From: Limosilactobacillus antri DSM 16041
GTDB taxonomy: Bacteria > Bacillota > Bacilli > Lactobacillales > Lactobacillaceae
NCBI RefSeq assembly: GCF_000160835.1
Contig: NZ_GG700734.1
Location: forward strand, 141,409 to 155,836
DNA: 14,428 nt
Direction of reading: 5' to 3'
The position numbers and the translations under genes were made by a program. Below, piece after piece: positions 1 through 6,875 of this stretch; the stretch's first letter is position 1, and the number at the start of each line of letters is the position of its first letter. The notes under the pieces are model-generated. The model was not told where the DNA came from and did not search any database. It saw only the letters and a program-made list of their open reading frames with translations.

Positions 1-70
1 TCCCTGGGCTTTTCGTTTGGCATATAGGCGTTGTAAAAATCGGCTATTTAATAGTAACTCTATCCTCAAA

Positions 71-1189
71 TCAATAAAACGGATTATAGCGAATCGAGTC
101 GGGATTCTGCGTATCAACTAGGTACTCCTTGAACAGTGGCAGCTTAAATTGGACCCGACCATTGCCCGCGGGGCTAATCAGGTCCTGCTGAATCATCCGC
201 CGCCGGTACTGGTTAACGTAGTTTTGCTGCTGTTTGGCCGATTTTTGGTAATCCATTAAGTCGGCAATTTGGCTTGTCGTCAGGTTATTAGCCGTTCCGA
301 CCAGGTATTCATGGTCGTGGTTGGAAAGATTGTCAAAGATGATGTCGTAGCTTTGCGTGAATAGGTCTTGAATATATAGCGGCTTAATCGCGTCAAAGGT
401 TTGCTGATTGGCCGGCTGCTGGCCAAGCTTGGTGGCGTTCCACAGTTTGTAGCCGAGTAGTTGAAAGCCAAAGGAGTAGCCACCGGTCAGTTGAGCAATT
501 TGGTGGGTAACACCTGGGTCGAAGTCGAGGTGTTTCTGGTATTCCATCTCAATCTCGTTCAGGTTCAGCATCGTGGTTTGGATATGCCGGGCGCGTTTTA
601 AAAAGGTCAGCGTCTGGTCATGCTCAATGTCATAGATCATTTTTGGCAAGCCATCAGCGACCAAGTAGAAGTTAAGATTGTGCCGCTTCAGGTTTTGCAG
701 GAGTTGGATAAACTCTCGGGTGTTTTCTTTATGGTTAAATTCATCAATAAAGATCACGACCCGTTTGTGGAGCTTAGTCAGCATTGTCATGAAATTCTCA
801 ATGTCCTGGGTCGTGTAATCCTCATTGTTTTTGCTGAAGCTAAGGCCAAACCCCATCACCGAAATTGCAGCAATTTTATCCGTAAGACTGTGGATCTTAA
901 AAATATTTTTTAAATTATGGCCAAAGTTTTGGACCATTCGCTGGTTATTGTCGATTTCCACTACGTACGTGTTAGCCAGCTTCATCACCTGCTGTTCAAT
1001 TTGAGTAAGAAGAGCGGTTTTCCCAGATCCCCGCAGACCGGTGATAAAAATGACCCGGTTCGGATCGTCGTACGCGATTGCTTGAGCAACTGACGCGGGA
1101 CCCTCAAAATCACTTTGGTAGTTTGGGAGAATAATCCGTGGCGGAGTCCCCAAACTCGGATCAAATGGATTTCTTTCGTTATTATCCAT
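71..1189 (-). CDS. AAA/ORC-type P-loop ATPase
   Basis: A 372-residue cytosolic ATP-binding protein of the AAA_16/ORC-like type. The Walker A motif GLRGSGKT is at residues 51-58, the hydrophobic strand and Walker B VVIFIDE at about 144-150, and a sensor-1-like strand (NFYLVADG) near 173-180. The C-terminal third resembles a winged-helix segment (TTSQIADLM, then an RRRMIQQDLI helix-turn), as in ORC/Cdc6-like and NTPase-HTH proteins. The ATG is preceded on the minus strand by a GGTGG run at usual distance. It is transcribed divergently from the GntR operon and has no partner gene in view. Such stand-alone ATPases are common in lactobacilli and of unknown role; a task in DNA handling or signalling is inference. 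The family call is firm, the function is not. Confidence 0.8.
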   Translation of the reverse strand: MDNNERNPFDPSLGTPPRIILPNYQSDFEGPASVAQAIAYDDPNRVIFITGLRGSGKTALLTQIEQQVMKLANTYVVEIDNNQRMVQNFGHNLKNIFKIHSLTDKIAAISVMGFGLSFSKNNEDYTTQDIENFMTMLTKLHKRVVIFIDEFNHKENTREFIQLLQNLKRHNLNFYLVADGLPKMIYDIEHDQTLTFLKRARHIQTTMLNLNEIEMEYQKHLDFDPGVTHQIAQLTGGYSFGFQLLGYKLWNATKLGQQPANQQTFDAIKPLYIQDLFTQSYDIIFDNLSNHDHEYLVGTANNLTTSQIADLMDYQKSAKQQQNYVNQYRRRMIQQDLISPAGNGRVQFKLPLFKEYLVDTQNPDSIRYNPFY

Positions 1190-1374
1190 CTCAATTCACC
1201 ACCATTTTTAAATTCTTTTACATTTGCAGCCCACTTTTTGACCTTGTGTGTGTGCTACTAAGTATTAGTACTTGTTGCAACAGATGGGATTGCTAGGTTG
1301 TCAGACATCCTTTCACTGCTTATGGAAGTTTTTTATCCAGCTGCCCGCATTATTATTTATGTTTTACCATTCAA

Positions 1375-1388
1375 AGAAAGCGCTTGCT
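1375..1388 (+). promoter_or_regulatory. cre-like site (CcpA box candidate)
   Basis: AGAAAGCGCTTGCT shares the GAAAGCGCTT core of the Gram-positive catabolite-responsive element and differs from the consensus at both outer positions and one inner position. It overlaps the proposed -35 box of the GntR operon, a position where CcpA binding would repress. This fits a catabolic cassette, but the match is imperfect. Confidence 0.4.
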
Positions 1389-1411
1389 ATTCCGTGAATT
1401 GGTGTTAATAT
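1384..1411 (+). promoter_or_regulatory. Promoter of the GntR-hydrolase-permease-kinase operon
   Basis: A -35-like TTGCTA (1384-1389) and a -10-like TAATAT (1406-1411) are 16 bp apart, and TG at 1403-1404 makes an extended -10. Transcription would begin around 1417-1420, inside the palindrome that follows. It is the only good promoter found upstream of the four co-directional genes. Confidence 0.55.
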
Positions 1412-1412
1412 G

Positions 1413-1430
1413 TACTTGAGTACTCAAGTA
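1413..1430 (+). promoter_or_regulatory. 18-bp perfect palindrome, likely GntR operator
   Basis: TACTTGAGTACTCAAGTA equals its own reverse complement over all 18 bases. It lies between the -10 box and the ATG of the regulator gene and covers the predicted transcription start. HutC/TreR-type GntR regulators commonly bind palindromes of this length next to their own gene, so autoregulatory repression of the whole operon is the natural reading. The binding itself is inferred. Confidence 0.65.
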
Positions 1431-1445
1431 GTAAGGATGGTAATA

Positions 1446-2141
1446 ATGTATTTAGATCGGAATGGTAACTTGCGTGCACAAATAGTTTCAGCAATTCAGA
1501 ATGATATTTTTACTAATAGAAAGGCTGGGGATAAACTGCCTTCGGAAACAGAATACTCAAAAATGTTTGATGTCACGCGGACGACGGTGCAGAAGGCTTT
1601 AAAAGACCTTGAACAGATGAACCTGATTGAAAAAGTTCAAGGCAAAGGGTCCTTTGTCCGACAGACCAAGCCGCGGGTTAAGCTCTTTAACTTTAAGGGC
1701 TTTTCTGACTATGCCCGTCAAATTGGTGCGGTCGCCGTTAATAAGATTATTTCGGCGGAGGTGAAGCACGAAAATGGGCGAGAACTTTACGTTCTTCGGC
1801 GTTTACGGTTAATTAAAGCAGATCAAAACCTGACCCCGATGACCCTTGATGAGTCAGTGCTTGACTTACAACGGTTTCCCGGCTTGAACAACTATGATTT
1901 TTCCAAACAGTCCCTGTACGAAACTATCCGACAGGAATATAAGACCTATCCGTCAACCTCATTGCTGCGGATGTCAGCCCTGTCGGCTAATCAAGCAGAA
2001 GCTCAGTTACTCGACTGTGATGAACATTCTGCCTTGCTGCAAGCCGAAGGGGTCGTTCATGACCAGAATGGTGAAACGGTCGAAAAAGTGAAGGTAATTT
2101 ACAGTCACTATGCAGAATTTGATCTGACCTTAGGAATGTAA
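1446..2141 (+). CDS. GntR family regulator, UTRA (HutC-type) domain
   Basis: A 231-residue transcription factor. The N-terminal winged helix carries the GntR signature at residues 31-55 (LPSETEYSKMF, then TRTTVQKALKDL), followed by the wing GKGSFV. Residues ~75-230 form a UTRA effector domain (the LRRLR strand, PMTLDESVL, and the C-terminal VEKVKVIYSHY strand). The ATG at 1446 is chosen because AAGGATGG lies 7 bases upstream and this gives the usual family length; an in-frame ATG at 1410 would place the operator inside the gene. It is first in a four-gene operon, 15 nt before the hydrolase gene. It probably represses the operon through the 18-bp palindrome and releases it on binding a small ligand, perhaps a nucleoside phosphate. 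The E. coli counterpart in a similar gene set is YegW. Confidence 0.88.
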   Translation: MYLDRNGNLRAQIVSAIQNDIFTNRKAGDKLPSETEYSKMFDVTRTTVQKALKDLEQMNLIEKVQGKGSFVRQTKPRVKLFNFKGFSDYARQIGAVAVNKIISAEVKHENGRELYVLRRLRLIKADQNLTPMTLDESVLDLQRFPGLNNYDFSKQSLYETIRQEYKTYPSTSLLRMSALSANQAEAQLLDCDEHSALLQAEGVVHDQNGETVEKVKVIYSHYAEFDLTLGM

Positions 2142-2156
2142 GAGGAAGTGCACAGC

Positions 2157-3155
2157 ATGAGAGACATTGATAAAATTTTGGGAGCGTTGTATGGACAGGC
2201 AATTGGTGACGCAATGGGGATGCCAACCGAGCTTTGGTCAATTCAGCAAATTCAAGCCAAGTTTGGCAAGCACATTACAACCTTTTTGGACGGCACCGAA
2301 GATAACGACATCGCGATTAACTTCAAAGCTGGTGAGTACACCGACGATACCAACCAAGCCTTCGCCATTTTGGATGCCCTAATTGAAACTAACTGGCAAC
2401 CGGACACGAAGGTAATCGTTAAGCACATTATGAAGTGGGCTGACCAGGTCGGCGCCTGGACCAATAATATCCTTGGGCCCAGCAGCAAGGCGGCCCTGAC
2501 CCTGGTCAAGGAAGGCAAGGACCCGTCCGAAGTAACCAAGTCGGCGTTAACCAATGGTTGTGGGATGCGGATTTCACCAATTGGAACCCTGTATGTCCCT
2601 GACCAGCTAGATGAGCTTGTTAAAATGGTTTATGCGGTTACCAAAATCACCCACTCCAGCGACGTCGCCATCAGCGGTGCTGCGATGGTGGCTGGCGCGG
2701 TAACAGCTGCGATGGCGGATTATGACTGGGACAGCATTATTGCCTACGCAGAAAAAGCAAACGATGCCGGCTTCAAGCTCGGGGCACCAACCTGGGCGGC
2801 CCACAACAAGGAGCGGCTTGAGGTTGGCCTGCAGCTCGCCCAGAAATACGCTGGTGACGATGAAGCCTTTAGCAAGGCCATTTACAACACGGTTGGGACC
2901 GGGACGATGGTTTCTGAAAGTATTCCGGCTGCCGTTGCAATTGCCTACTATGCCCGGGACGTAAAAAAGAGTGCGATTATCTGCACTAATTTAGGTGGCG
3001 ATACGGATACGATCGGTGCCATGGCAACCGCGATTTGCGGGGCTAAAGTTGGCGCCAAGGCAATCCCAGCTGACTGGAAGAATTTAATTGATAATAAAAA
3101 TCCACAACATAATATTAAGGAGTTTGCACAACAGATTAGCAATTTTAATGGCTAG
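2157..3155 (+). CDS. ADP-ribosylglycohydrolase family (ARH/DraG/YegU-like) hydrolase
   Basis: A 332-residue all-helical hydrolase of the ADP-ribosylglycohydrolase fold, which uses two Mg ions to cleave N- or O-glycosidic bonds to ribose. Metal-binding motifs are present: GDAMG (17-21), the TDDT motif in GEYTDDTNQA (62-65), NGCGMRISPIG (133-143) and GGDTDTIGA (280-288). The ATG at 2157 is preferred over GTG at 2148 because AGAGGA at 2141-2146 is correctly spaced only for the ATG. There is no DraT-like ADP-ribosyltransferase nearby; the neighbours are a nucleobase-type permease and a sugar/nucleoside kinase. It more likely acts on a small N-ribosyl metabolite than on modified protein, as proposed for E. 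coli YegU. Family sure, substrate inferred. Confidence 0.9.
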   Translation: MRDIDKILGALYGQAIGDAMGMPTELWSIQQIQAKFGKHITTFLDGTEDNDIAINFKAGEYTDDTNQAFAILDALIETNWQPDTKVIVKHIMKWADQVGAWTNNILGPSSKAALTLVKEGKDPSEVTKSALTNGCGMRISPIGTLYVPDQLDELVKMVYAVTKITHSSDVAISGAAMVAGAVTAAMADYDWDSIIAYAEKANDAGFKLGAPTWAAHNKERLEVGLQLAQKYAGDDEAFSKAIYNTVGTGTMVSESIPAAVAIAYYARDVKKSAIICTNLGGDTDTIGAMATAICGAKVGAKAIPADWKNLIDNKNPQHNIKEFAQQISNFNG

Positions 3156-3176
3156 GAAATGATGAGGTGATTTCTC

Positions 3177-4556
3177 ATGAATAACGACTTCGTTAAGGTT
3201 CCAGAAGCAGATAAGACGTTAAGTCCAGGAAAATTGTTTTACAATTGGTTTGCGGCGAATATTGGGATAATGGGCTTTGTATATGGGGCCATTATTGTCA
3301 GCTACCGGTTATCATTTTGGCAATCCGTTACGGCGGCGCTAATCGGGGCCTTAACCTTTGCAATCCCCGGCTGGGTGGCGATGATCGGCCGGCGTGAAGG
3401 GGTAACGACCTTTAAGATGAGCCGGGCGGCCTTCGGAATTTATGGTAATAAGATTCCGAACTTTATGGCCTGGCTTAACATGGTCGGCTGGCTGGCCGTC
3501 AACGTGATTACCGGGACGCTGTTGTTTTCGGCGATGCTGAAGACCATTCGAGTACCCCAAACCGGCTTTACGAAGCTGATCTGCTTGGTAATATTTGCCG
3601 GTCTGGTTATTTTATCGGGGGTCTTTAAGGAAGATATCCTGGCTAAAATTCAAACCTGGCTAAGCTGGATTTTTGGTGCTCTGACCTTAGTGATGCTGAT
3701 TATGTTCTTAATGAACGCTAACTGGGATGAAGCCTTTTCGATGAAATCCGGTAGTTGGGTGACCGACTGGCTGCCAGCGGTTGCCTTCGTTGCGGCGGGG
3801 TCGAGTATTTCCTGGTCAATGGCTGCCGCCGACTGGGGAGCTTATGTCCGGCCTGACACTAAATTATCCGCAACATTTTGGAACACTACAATGGGGGCCG
3901 CAACGCCACTATTCATTTTAATGGCCGGCGGGATCCTATTAAGTACGATTTCGCCTAGTTTGGCAACCGCCAGTGATCCCTATCAGGTAATGTATAACGC
4001 GATTCCAAGCTGGTTCGGCTTTCTGTACTTCCTAGTTGCGGCCGGTGGGATTATTCCACAATGCCTGGTGTCTTTCAGGTCCGCGCGAATCAACCTAGCG
4101 ACAATTGGAATTGAAGTTACCCAGAAGACTTCCCTGATAATCCATGCCCTAATTATTGTCGTCATTTCTGTCTACGTTTTATTTATCTCCGGCAACTTCC
4201 TAACCAACTTTGAGCTCTTCTTGAACTTCCTGGGAATTTGCTTAGCCTCCTGGGTAGCCATCTTCCTGGTGGATAACGTCATTTACCGGCGACAGGGCTA
4301 CGCTGTCTTTTTGATGAAGGAAGATTCGCCGGTGCGTTATAACTGGCCGGGAATTATTTCCTGGGTTATTGCAACGGTCTTTGGCTTCCTCTTCACGTCA
4401 AATGCTGTTTACAGGGGCCCGTTTGCCCACGGGATTTTTGAAAATAATAGCAGTTTAGCAGTCTTCGTTTCGGGAATCGCCGCAATTGTCGTGATGTTTG
4501 TACTTTCGCTGTTTGTAAAGAATGACAAGAAGACTGGGGATGAGCAGCATGGCTAG
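3177..4556 (+). CDS. NCS1 family permease (cytosine/purine/nucleoside type)
   Basis: A 459-residue membrane protein with about 12 hydrophobic segments. NCS1 hallmarks are the start of helix 1 (YNWFAANIG), the helix-2 SYRLSFWQS region, SRAAFGIYGNKIP after helix 3, GW in helix 4 (VGWLAVNVITG) and AAADWGAYVRP in the helix 6-7 region. NCS1 members import cytosine, purines, uracil, allantoin, hydantoins or thiamine precursors with cations. GAGGTGA at 3164-3170 sits 6 bases before the ATG. The gene starts 21 nt after the hydrolase gene and its last 8 bases overlap the kinase start, so translational coupling is likely. The context argues for a nucleoside or N-glycoside substrate rather than a free base, but this cannot be decided from sequence. 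Confidence 0.88.
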   Translation: MNNDFVKVPEADKTLSPGKLFYNWFAANIGIMGFVYGAIIVSYRLSFWQSVTAALIGALTFAIPGWVAMIGRREGVTTFKMSRAAFGIYGNKIPNFMAWLNMVGWLAVNVITGTLLFSAMLKTIRVPQTGFTKLICLVIFAGLVILSGVFKEDILAKIQTWLSWIFGALTLVMLIMFLMNANWDEAFSMKSGSWVTDWLPAVAFVAAGSSISWSMAAADWGAYVRPDTKLSATFWNTTMGAATPLFILMAGGILLSTISPSLATASDPYQVMYNAIPSWFGFLYFLVAAGGIIPQCLVSFRSARINLATIGIEVTQKTSLIIHALIIVVISVYVLFISGNFLTNFELFLNFLGICLASWVAIFLVDNVIYRRQGYAVFLMKEDSPVRYNWPGIISWVIATVFGFLFTSNAVYRGPFAHGIFENNSSLAVFVSGIAAIVVMFVLSLFVKNDKKTGDEQHG

Positions 4557-5430
4557 CAAAAGTCTGATCCTGGGGGCGGCGTTTGTAGATGTCATTATGG
4601 ATATTGCACAGATGCCAGAATCTGGCGGTGATGCTACCGCTAAGTTCAAGTCCAATAATGTTGGCGGCTGTGCCTTCAATGTCTACGGAGCAATTAGCTA
4701 TTATTTGGGAAAGGACAGTACTGACTTACTGGTTCCCGTTGGTGATGGCCAGTATGCGGAGATCGTCCGACAAACGTTGAAGAAAAAAGGAATTCCGGTT
4801 ATTTTGCAGGAAAATTCGTTTGATAATGGCTGGGACCTGTGCCTGGTTGAGCCCTCGGGAGAGCGGACCTTTATTACCGTTCCGGGAATCGAACAGCACT
4901 GGGATGAGCGTTGGTTTAAGAAGATTAACTTAAGTGATTACGACTACTTCTACATCAGCGGGTACGAAATGGAAAACCCCGAAGCAGCACGGGTAATCCT
5001 AAAGTGGTTGAGTGGACGGAAACCGGGGGCACGAATCCTGTTCGATGCTTCACCCCGGATTAGTCATATCGAGTCAGCGGTTTTAACCGAACTTTTGAAA
5101 ACTGATACAATTATCAACGCGAACGAAGACGAAGTTGGTTATCTGAGTAAGGAAAGAACTCTTGCTGAGCAGGCGGCTGATATTTACCGGAAGACCAAGA
5201 CCCCGGTCATTGTTACTCTTGGAGCACGAGGAACATACCTTTATGACGCGGGTGGCGGACGGGTGATTCCTGCTGAAAAGGTTAGGATCGTTAACACGAT
5301 TGGTGCTGGAGATACGCATTGTGGTGGTGTATTGGCTGGCCTTCAGGAAGGAATGGCGATTGATGAAGCGGTAAAACTCGGCAATCGGTTATCCGCAGAG
5401 GTGATTCAACAGGAAAGTGGTAGTTTATAA
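4549..5430 (+). CDS. PfkB family carbohydrate/nucleoside kinase
   Basis: A 293-residue ribokinase-type kinase. The N-terminal strand SLILGAAFVDVIMDI and the GG-containing substrate loop SGGDAT...NVGGCAFN (residues 25-44) match PfkB signature 1. Signature 2 is NTIGAGDTHCGG (249-260), with the anion hole GAGD and the likely catalytic base Asp255. The ATG at 4549 lies 8 nt downstream of GGGGA; an in-frame ATG at 4540 is the alternative. It overlaps the end of the permease gene and is the last operon gene before the terminator. It would phosphorylate a nucleoside or the released ribose; E. coli YegV is the analogue beside a YegU-type hydrolase. Other PfkB substrates (pseudouridine, fructose 1-phosphate) are possible. 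Family certain, substrate unknown. Confidence 0.9.
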   Translation: MASKSLILGAAFVDVIMDIAQMPESGGDATAKFKSNNVGGCAFNVYGAISYYLGKDSTDLLVPVGDGQYAEIVRQTLKKKGIPVILQENSFDNGWDLCLVEPSGERTFITVPGIEQHWDERWFKKINLSDYDYFYISGYEMENPEAARVILKWLSGRKPGARILFDASPRISHIESAVLTELLKTDTIINANEDEVGYLSKERTLAEQAADIYRKTKTPVIVTLGARGTYLYDAGGGRVIPAEKVRIVNTIGAGDTHCGGVLAGLQEGMAIDEAVKLGNRLSAEVIQQESGSL

Positions 5431-5451
5431 AATAGAACTGTGATATAAAGC

Positions 5452-5490
5452 AGCTCGCGCCTAAGTTTGGGCGCGGGCTACTTGCTTTTT
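5452..5490 (+). terminator. Rho-independent terminator of the kinase operon
   Basis: Arms 5452-5461 and 5470-5479 pair over 10 bp (one G-U) around an 8-nt loop. The GC-rich stem is followed by ACTTGC and then five T. It lies 22 nt after the kinase stop codon and before the esterase promoter. Confidence 0.8.
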
Positions 5491-5509
5491 AGGGTTTAAC
5501 CTCCACTGG

Positions 5510-5538
5510 TTTATTAGGCTCTGATTATTTGTTACAAT
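5510..5538 (+). promoter_or_regulatory. Esterase promoter
   Basis: TACAAT at 5533-5538 preceded by TG at 5530-5531 forms an extended -10. A weak -35 TTTATT lies at 5510-5515 with 17-bp spacing. It lies between the operon terminator and the esterase gene, so the esterase is probably a separate transcript. Confidence 0.55.
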
Positions 5539-5574
5539 CAAGGCGATCAGATTAGGAATAAGGAGTTGTTCACG

Positions 5575-6429
5575 ATGAAGAAGACGATTGATGTACCAGC
5601 AGTTCGTGATGGTTTGTGGATGGACACCGATATTACCTACGCACAAGTGCCAGGTTGGCTGGGCAACACTACCCGCGACCTGAAGCTGACCGTGATTCGC
5701 CACTTTCAAACGGGCGATGATAAACGCTACCCGGTGATCTTTTGGTTCGCCGGTGGTGGCTGGATGGACACTGACAATAACGTTCACCTGCCGGACCTGG
5801 TTGACTTGGCCCACGCCGGCTACATCGTGGTCGGCGTCGAATACCGCGACAGCAACAAGGTTCAATTTCCCGGCCAACTGGAAGATGCTAAGGCGGCGGT
5901 TCGCTATCTGCGGGCGAATGCCGACCGCTTTCAGGCCGATCCAGACCGCTTTGTCGCGATGGGGGAGTCTGCCGGCGGGCACCTGGCCAGCATGTTAGGG
6001 GTGACAAATGGCCATAAAGAATTTGACCGGGGCGCTCACCTTGATGTTTCAAGTGCTGTTCAGGCGGCGGTTCCCTTTTACGGGGTTGTGGATCCGCTGA
6101 GTGCTAAGCAGGGCAGTGCAACAAATGACTTTGACTTCGTTTACCGGAACTTACTAGGGGCAGAACCCGAAGCGGCACCAGAGCTGGATCGGGCGGCGAA
6201 CCCGCTGACCTACATTGACCAGAATACCGTGCCGTTCCTGATTTTCCACGGCACTGAGGACAAGGTAGTGCCGGTGCAGGACAGTGAGCGTCTTTACGAT
6301 GAATTAACTGAGAAGCACGTCCCCGCTGATCTTTATGTCCTCAAGGGTGCCGAGCACATGGACGTAAAGTTCTTGCAACCGCAGGTCTTTAAGATTATTG
6401 AGGACTTTTTGGCAGAGCATTTGAAGTAG
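5575..6429 (+). CDS. Alpha/beta-hydrolase, carboxylesterase type (BD-FAE-like)
   Basis: A 284-residue cytosolic alpha/beta-hydrolase without a signal peptide. The nucleophile elbow GESAGG places Ser132; Asp229 (FHGTED) and His261 (GAEHMD) complete the catalytic triad. The oxyanion-hole motif is WFAGGGW at 57-63, where the classic form is HGGGW. Layout and length match the esterase/lipase group that includes acetyl- and feruloyl-esterases. ATG 5575 is chosen over TTG 5566 because AAGGAG at 5560-5565 is optimally spaced. It has its own promoter and terminator and is monocistronic. It probably hydrolyses short acyl or aromatic esters; the real substrate cannot be read from the sequence. Confidence 0.87.
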   Translation: MKKTIDVPAVRDGLWMDTDITYAQVPGWLGNTTRDLKLTVIRHFQTGDDKRYPVIFWFAGGGWMDTDNNVHLPDLVDLAHAGYIVVGVEYRDSNKVQFPGQLEDAKAAVRYLRANADRFQADPDRFVAMGESAGGHLASMLGVTNGHKEFDRGAHLDVSSAVQAAVPFYGVVDPLSAKQGSATNDFDFVYRNLLGAEPEAAPELDRAANPLTYIDQNTVPFLIFHGTEDKVVPVQDSERLYDELTEKHVPADLYVLKGAEHMDVKFLQPQVFKIIEDFLAEHLK

Positions 6430-6470
6430 AAGCTGCTTTTGGCGGAAAATAAAAGTAATTTATGAGTAAG

Positions 6471-6513
6471 CTCAAGTGATATTGAACCTTTTAATATCAC
6501 TTGAGTATTTTTT
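6471..6513 (+). terminator. Esterase terminator
   Basis: A perfect 13-bp stem (6471-6483 with 6493-6505) around a 9-nt loop is followed by TATTTTTT. It lies 41 nt after the esterase stop codon. Confidence 0.88.
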
Positions 6514-6564
6514 AAACTACTTCTACTCATTTAGAGTAATTTGACTTACGAGTACGTACATAAG

Positions 6565-6593
6565 TTTTAGTCACATAAAACAATTGCTATAAT
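6565..6593 (+). promoter_or_regulatory. Extended -10 promoter
   Basis: TGCTATAAT at 6585-6593 is a consensus extended -10 with a perfect TATAAT; the -35 (TTTTAG, 6565-6570) is weak. Transcription would start near 6600. It may drive the small gene at 6876, with a leader of about 275 nt, or a short RNA ending near 6650. Confidence 0.6.
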
Positions 6594-6614
6594 GAAAGAG
6601 TACGAGGACTATTT

Positions 6615-6650
6615 ATAACTAGATTATGAATAGTTATGATTTTTTCTTTT
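6615..6650 (+). terminator. Weak hairpin with T-rich tail
   Basis: ATAACTA (6615-6621) pairs with TAGTTAT (6631-6637) and is followed by GA, TTTTTT, C and TTTTT. An alternative, mutually exclusive pairing joins 6608-6613 with 6629-6634. The AT-only-rich stem makes it a poor terminator; attenuation or a short-RNA end is possible. Confidence 0.3.
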
Positions 6651-6676
6651 TGCTTTCTTTTTATTTTGTTGTATAG
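6626..6676 (+). CDS. Possible 16-residue hydrophobic micro-peptide
   Basis: ATG at 6626 opens a frame reading MNSYDFFFLLSFYFVV then TAG. It lies just behind a near-consensus promoter but lacks a well-spaced ribosome binding site (GAGG at 6604-6607 is 18 nt away). The run of Phe/Leu/Ser may merely reflect the T-rich tail of the hairpin. It could be a leader or signalling peptide; more likely it is fortuitous. Confidence 0.15.
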   Translation: MNSYDFFFLLSFYFVV

Positions 6677-6749
6677 ACCTTATTAAACACTGATGTAATG
6701 ATAATTATCCCTCCACTTTTACTTCCTTATAAATTAGAGGAGCTAACTT

Positions 6750-6843
6750 ATGGATTTCCTGGCTTGAGCTAGTAAAGAATAGGACAGGGGAACAGGTAAT
6801 TCGGCTGGTCAGTGGTAAACTAGCAACAGAAGTAGAAAAATAA
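6750..6843 (+). pseudogene. Possible frameshifted small gene
   Basis: A strong ribosome binding site (AGAGGAG, 6736-6742) precedes ATG 6750, but that frame stops after five codons (MDFLA). The frame one base later stays open from 6751 to TAA at 6841-6843 and looks protein-like (WISWLELVKN, then EQVIRLVSGKLATEVEK). A one-base change just after the ATG would make a ~31-residue protein ahead of the gene at 6876. The length is too short to rule out chance. Confidence 0.25.
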
Positions 6844-6875
6844 GGTGAACACGTGCCCGACAGAGGTGAAAGTCG

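Larger units (their letters stand above)
1190..1445. other. Divergent intergenic region, no gene
   Basis: This 256-base AT-rich spacer separates the minus-strand ATPase from the plus-strand GntR operon. Its right end holds the operon control region listed separately. Two smaller symmetric elements sit at 1260-1273 (AAGTA-N4-TACTT) and 1273-1282 (TGTTGCAACA, perfect 10-bp palindrome); either could be a regulator site, but no promoter for the ATPase could be pinned down. No credible reading frame was seen. Confidence 0.5.
6514..6875 (+). other. Long intergenic stretch with orphan promoter and micro-ORF remnants
   Basis: Beyond the esterase terminator this AT-rich stretch holds no gene of normal size. 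It contains a strong extended -10 promoter (6585-6593), a 16-codon hydrophobic reading frame, a hairpin with a T-rich tail, and what looks like a small frameshifted gene with a good ribosome binding site (6736-6843). These are listed separately. Confidence 0.5.

Noticed and set aside
1..70. Possible gene end or terminator left of the ATPase
   Set aside because: No hairpin with T tract and no reading frame could be supported in these 70 bases.
620..913. Plus-strand reading frame of 97 codons inside the ATPase gene
   Set aside because: It is antisense to a gene with clear Walker motifs, has no ribosome binding site and its protein resembles nothing known.
2157..3155. Hydrolase as part of a toxin-antitoxin or ADP-ribosylation defence pair
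   Set aside because: No ADP-ribosyltransferase or macrodomain is adjacent; the permease and kinase neighbours point to metabolite use.
5461..5982. Minus-strand reading frame of 173 codons over the esterase start
   Set aside because: It lies opposite the esterase with its triad and terminator/promoter signals; a shadow frame in GC-rich codons.
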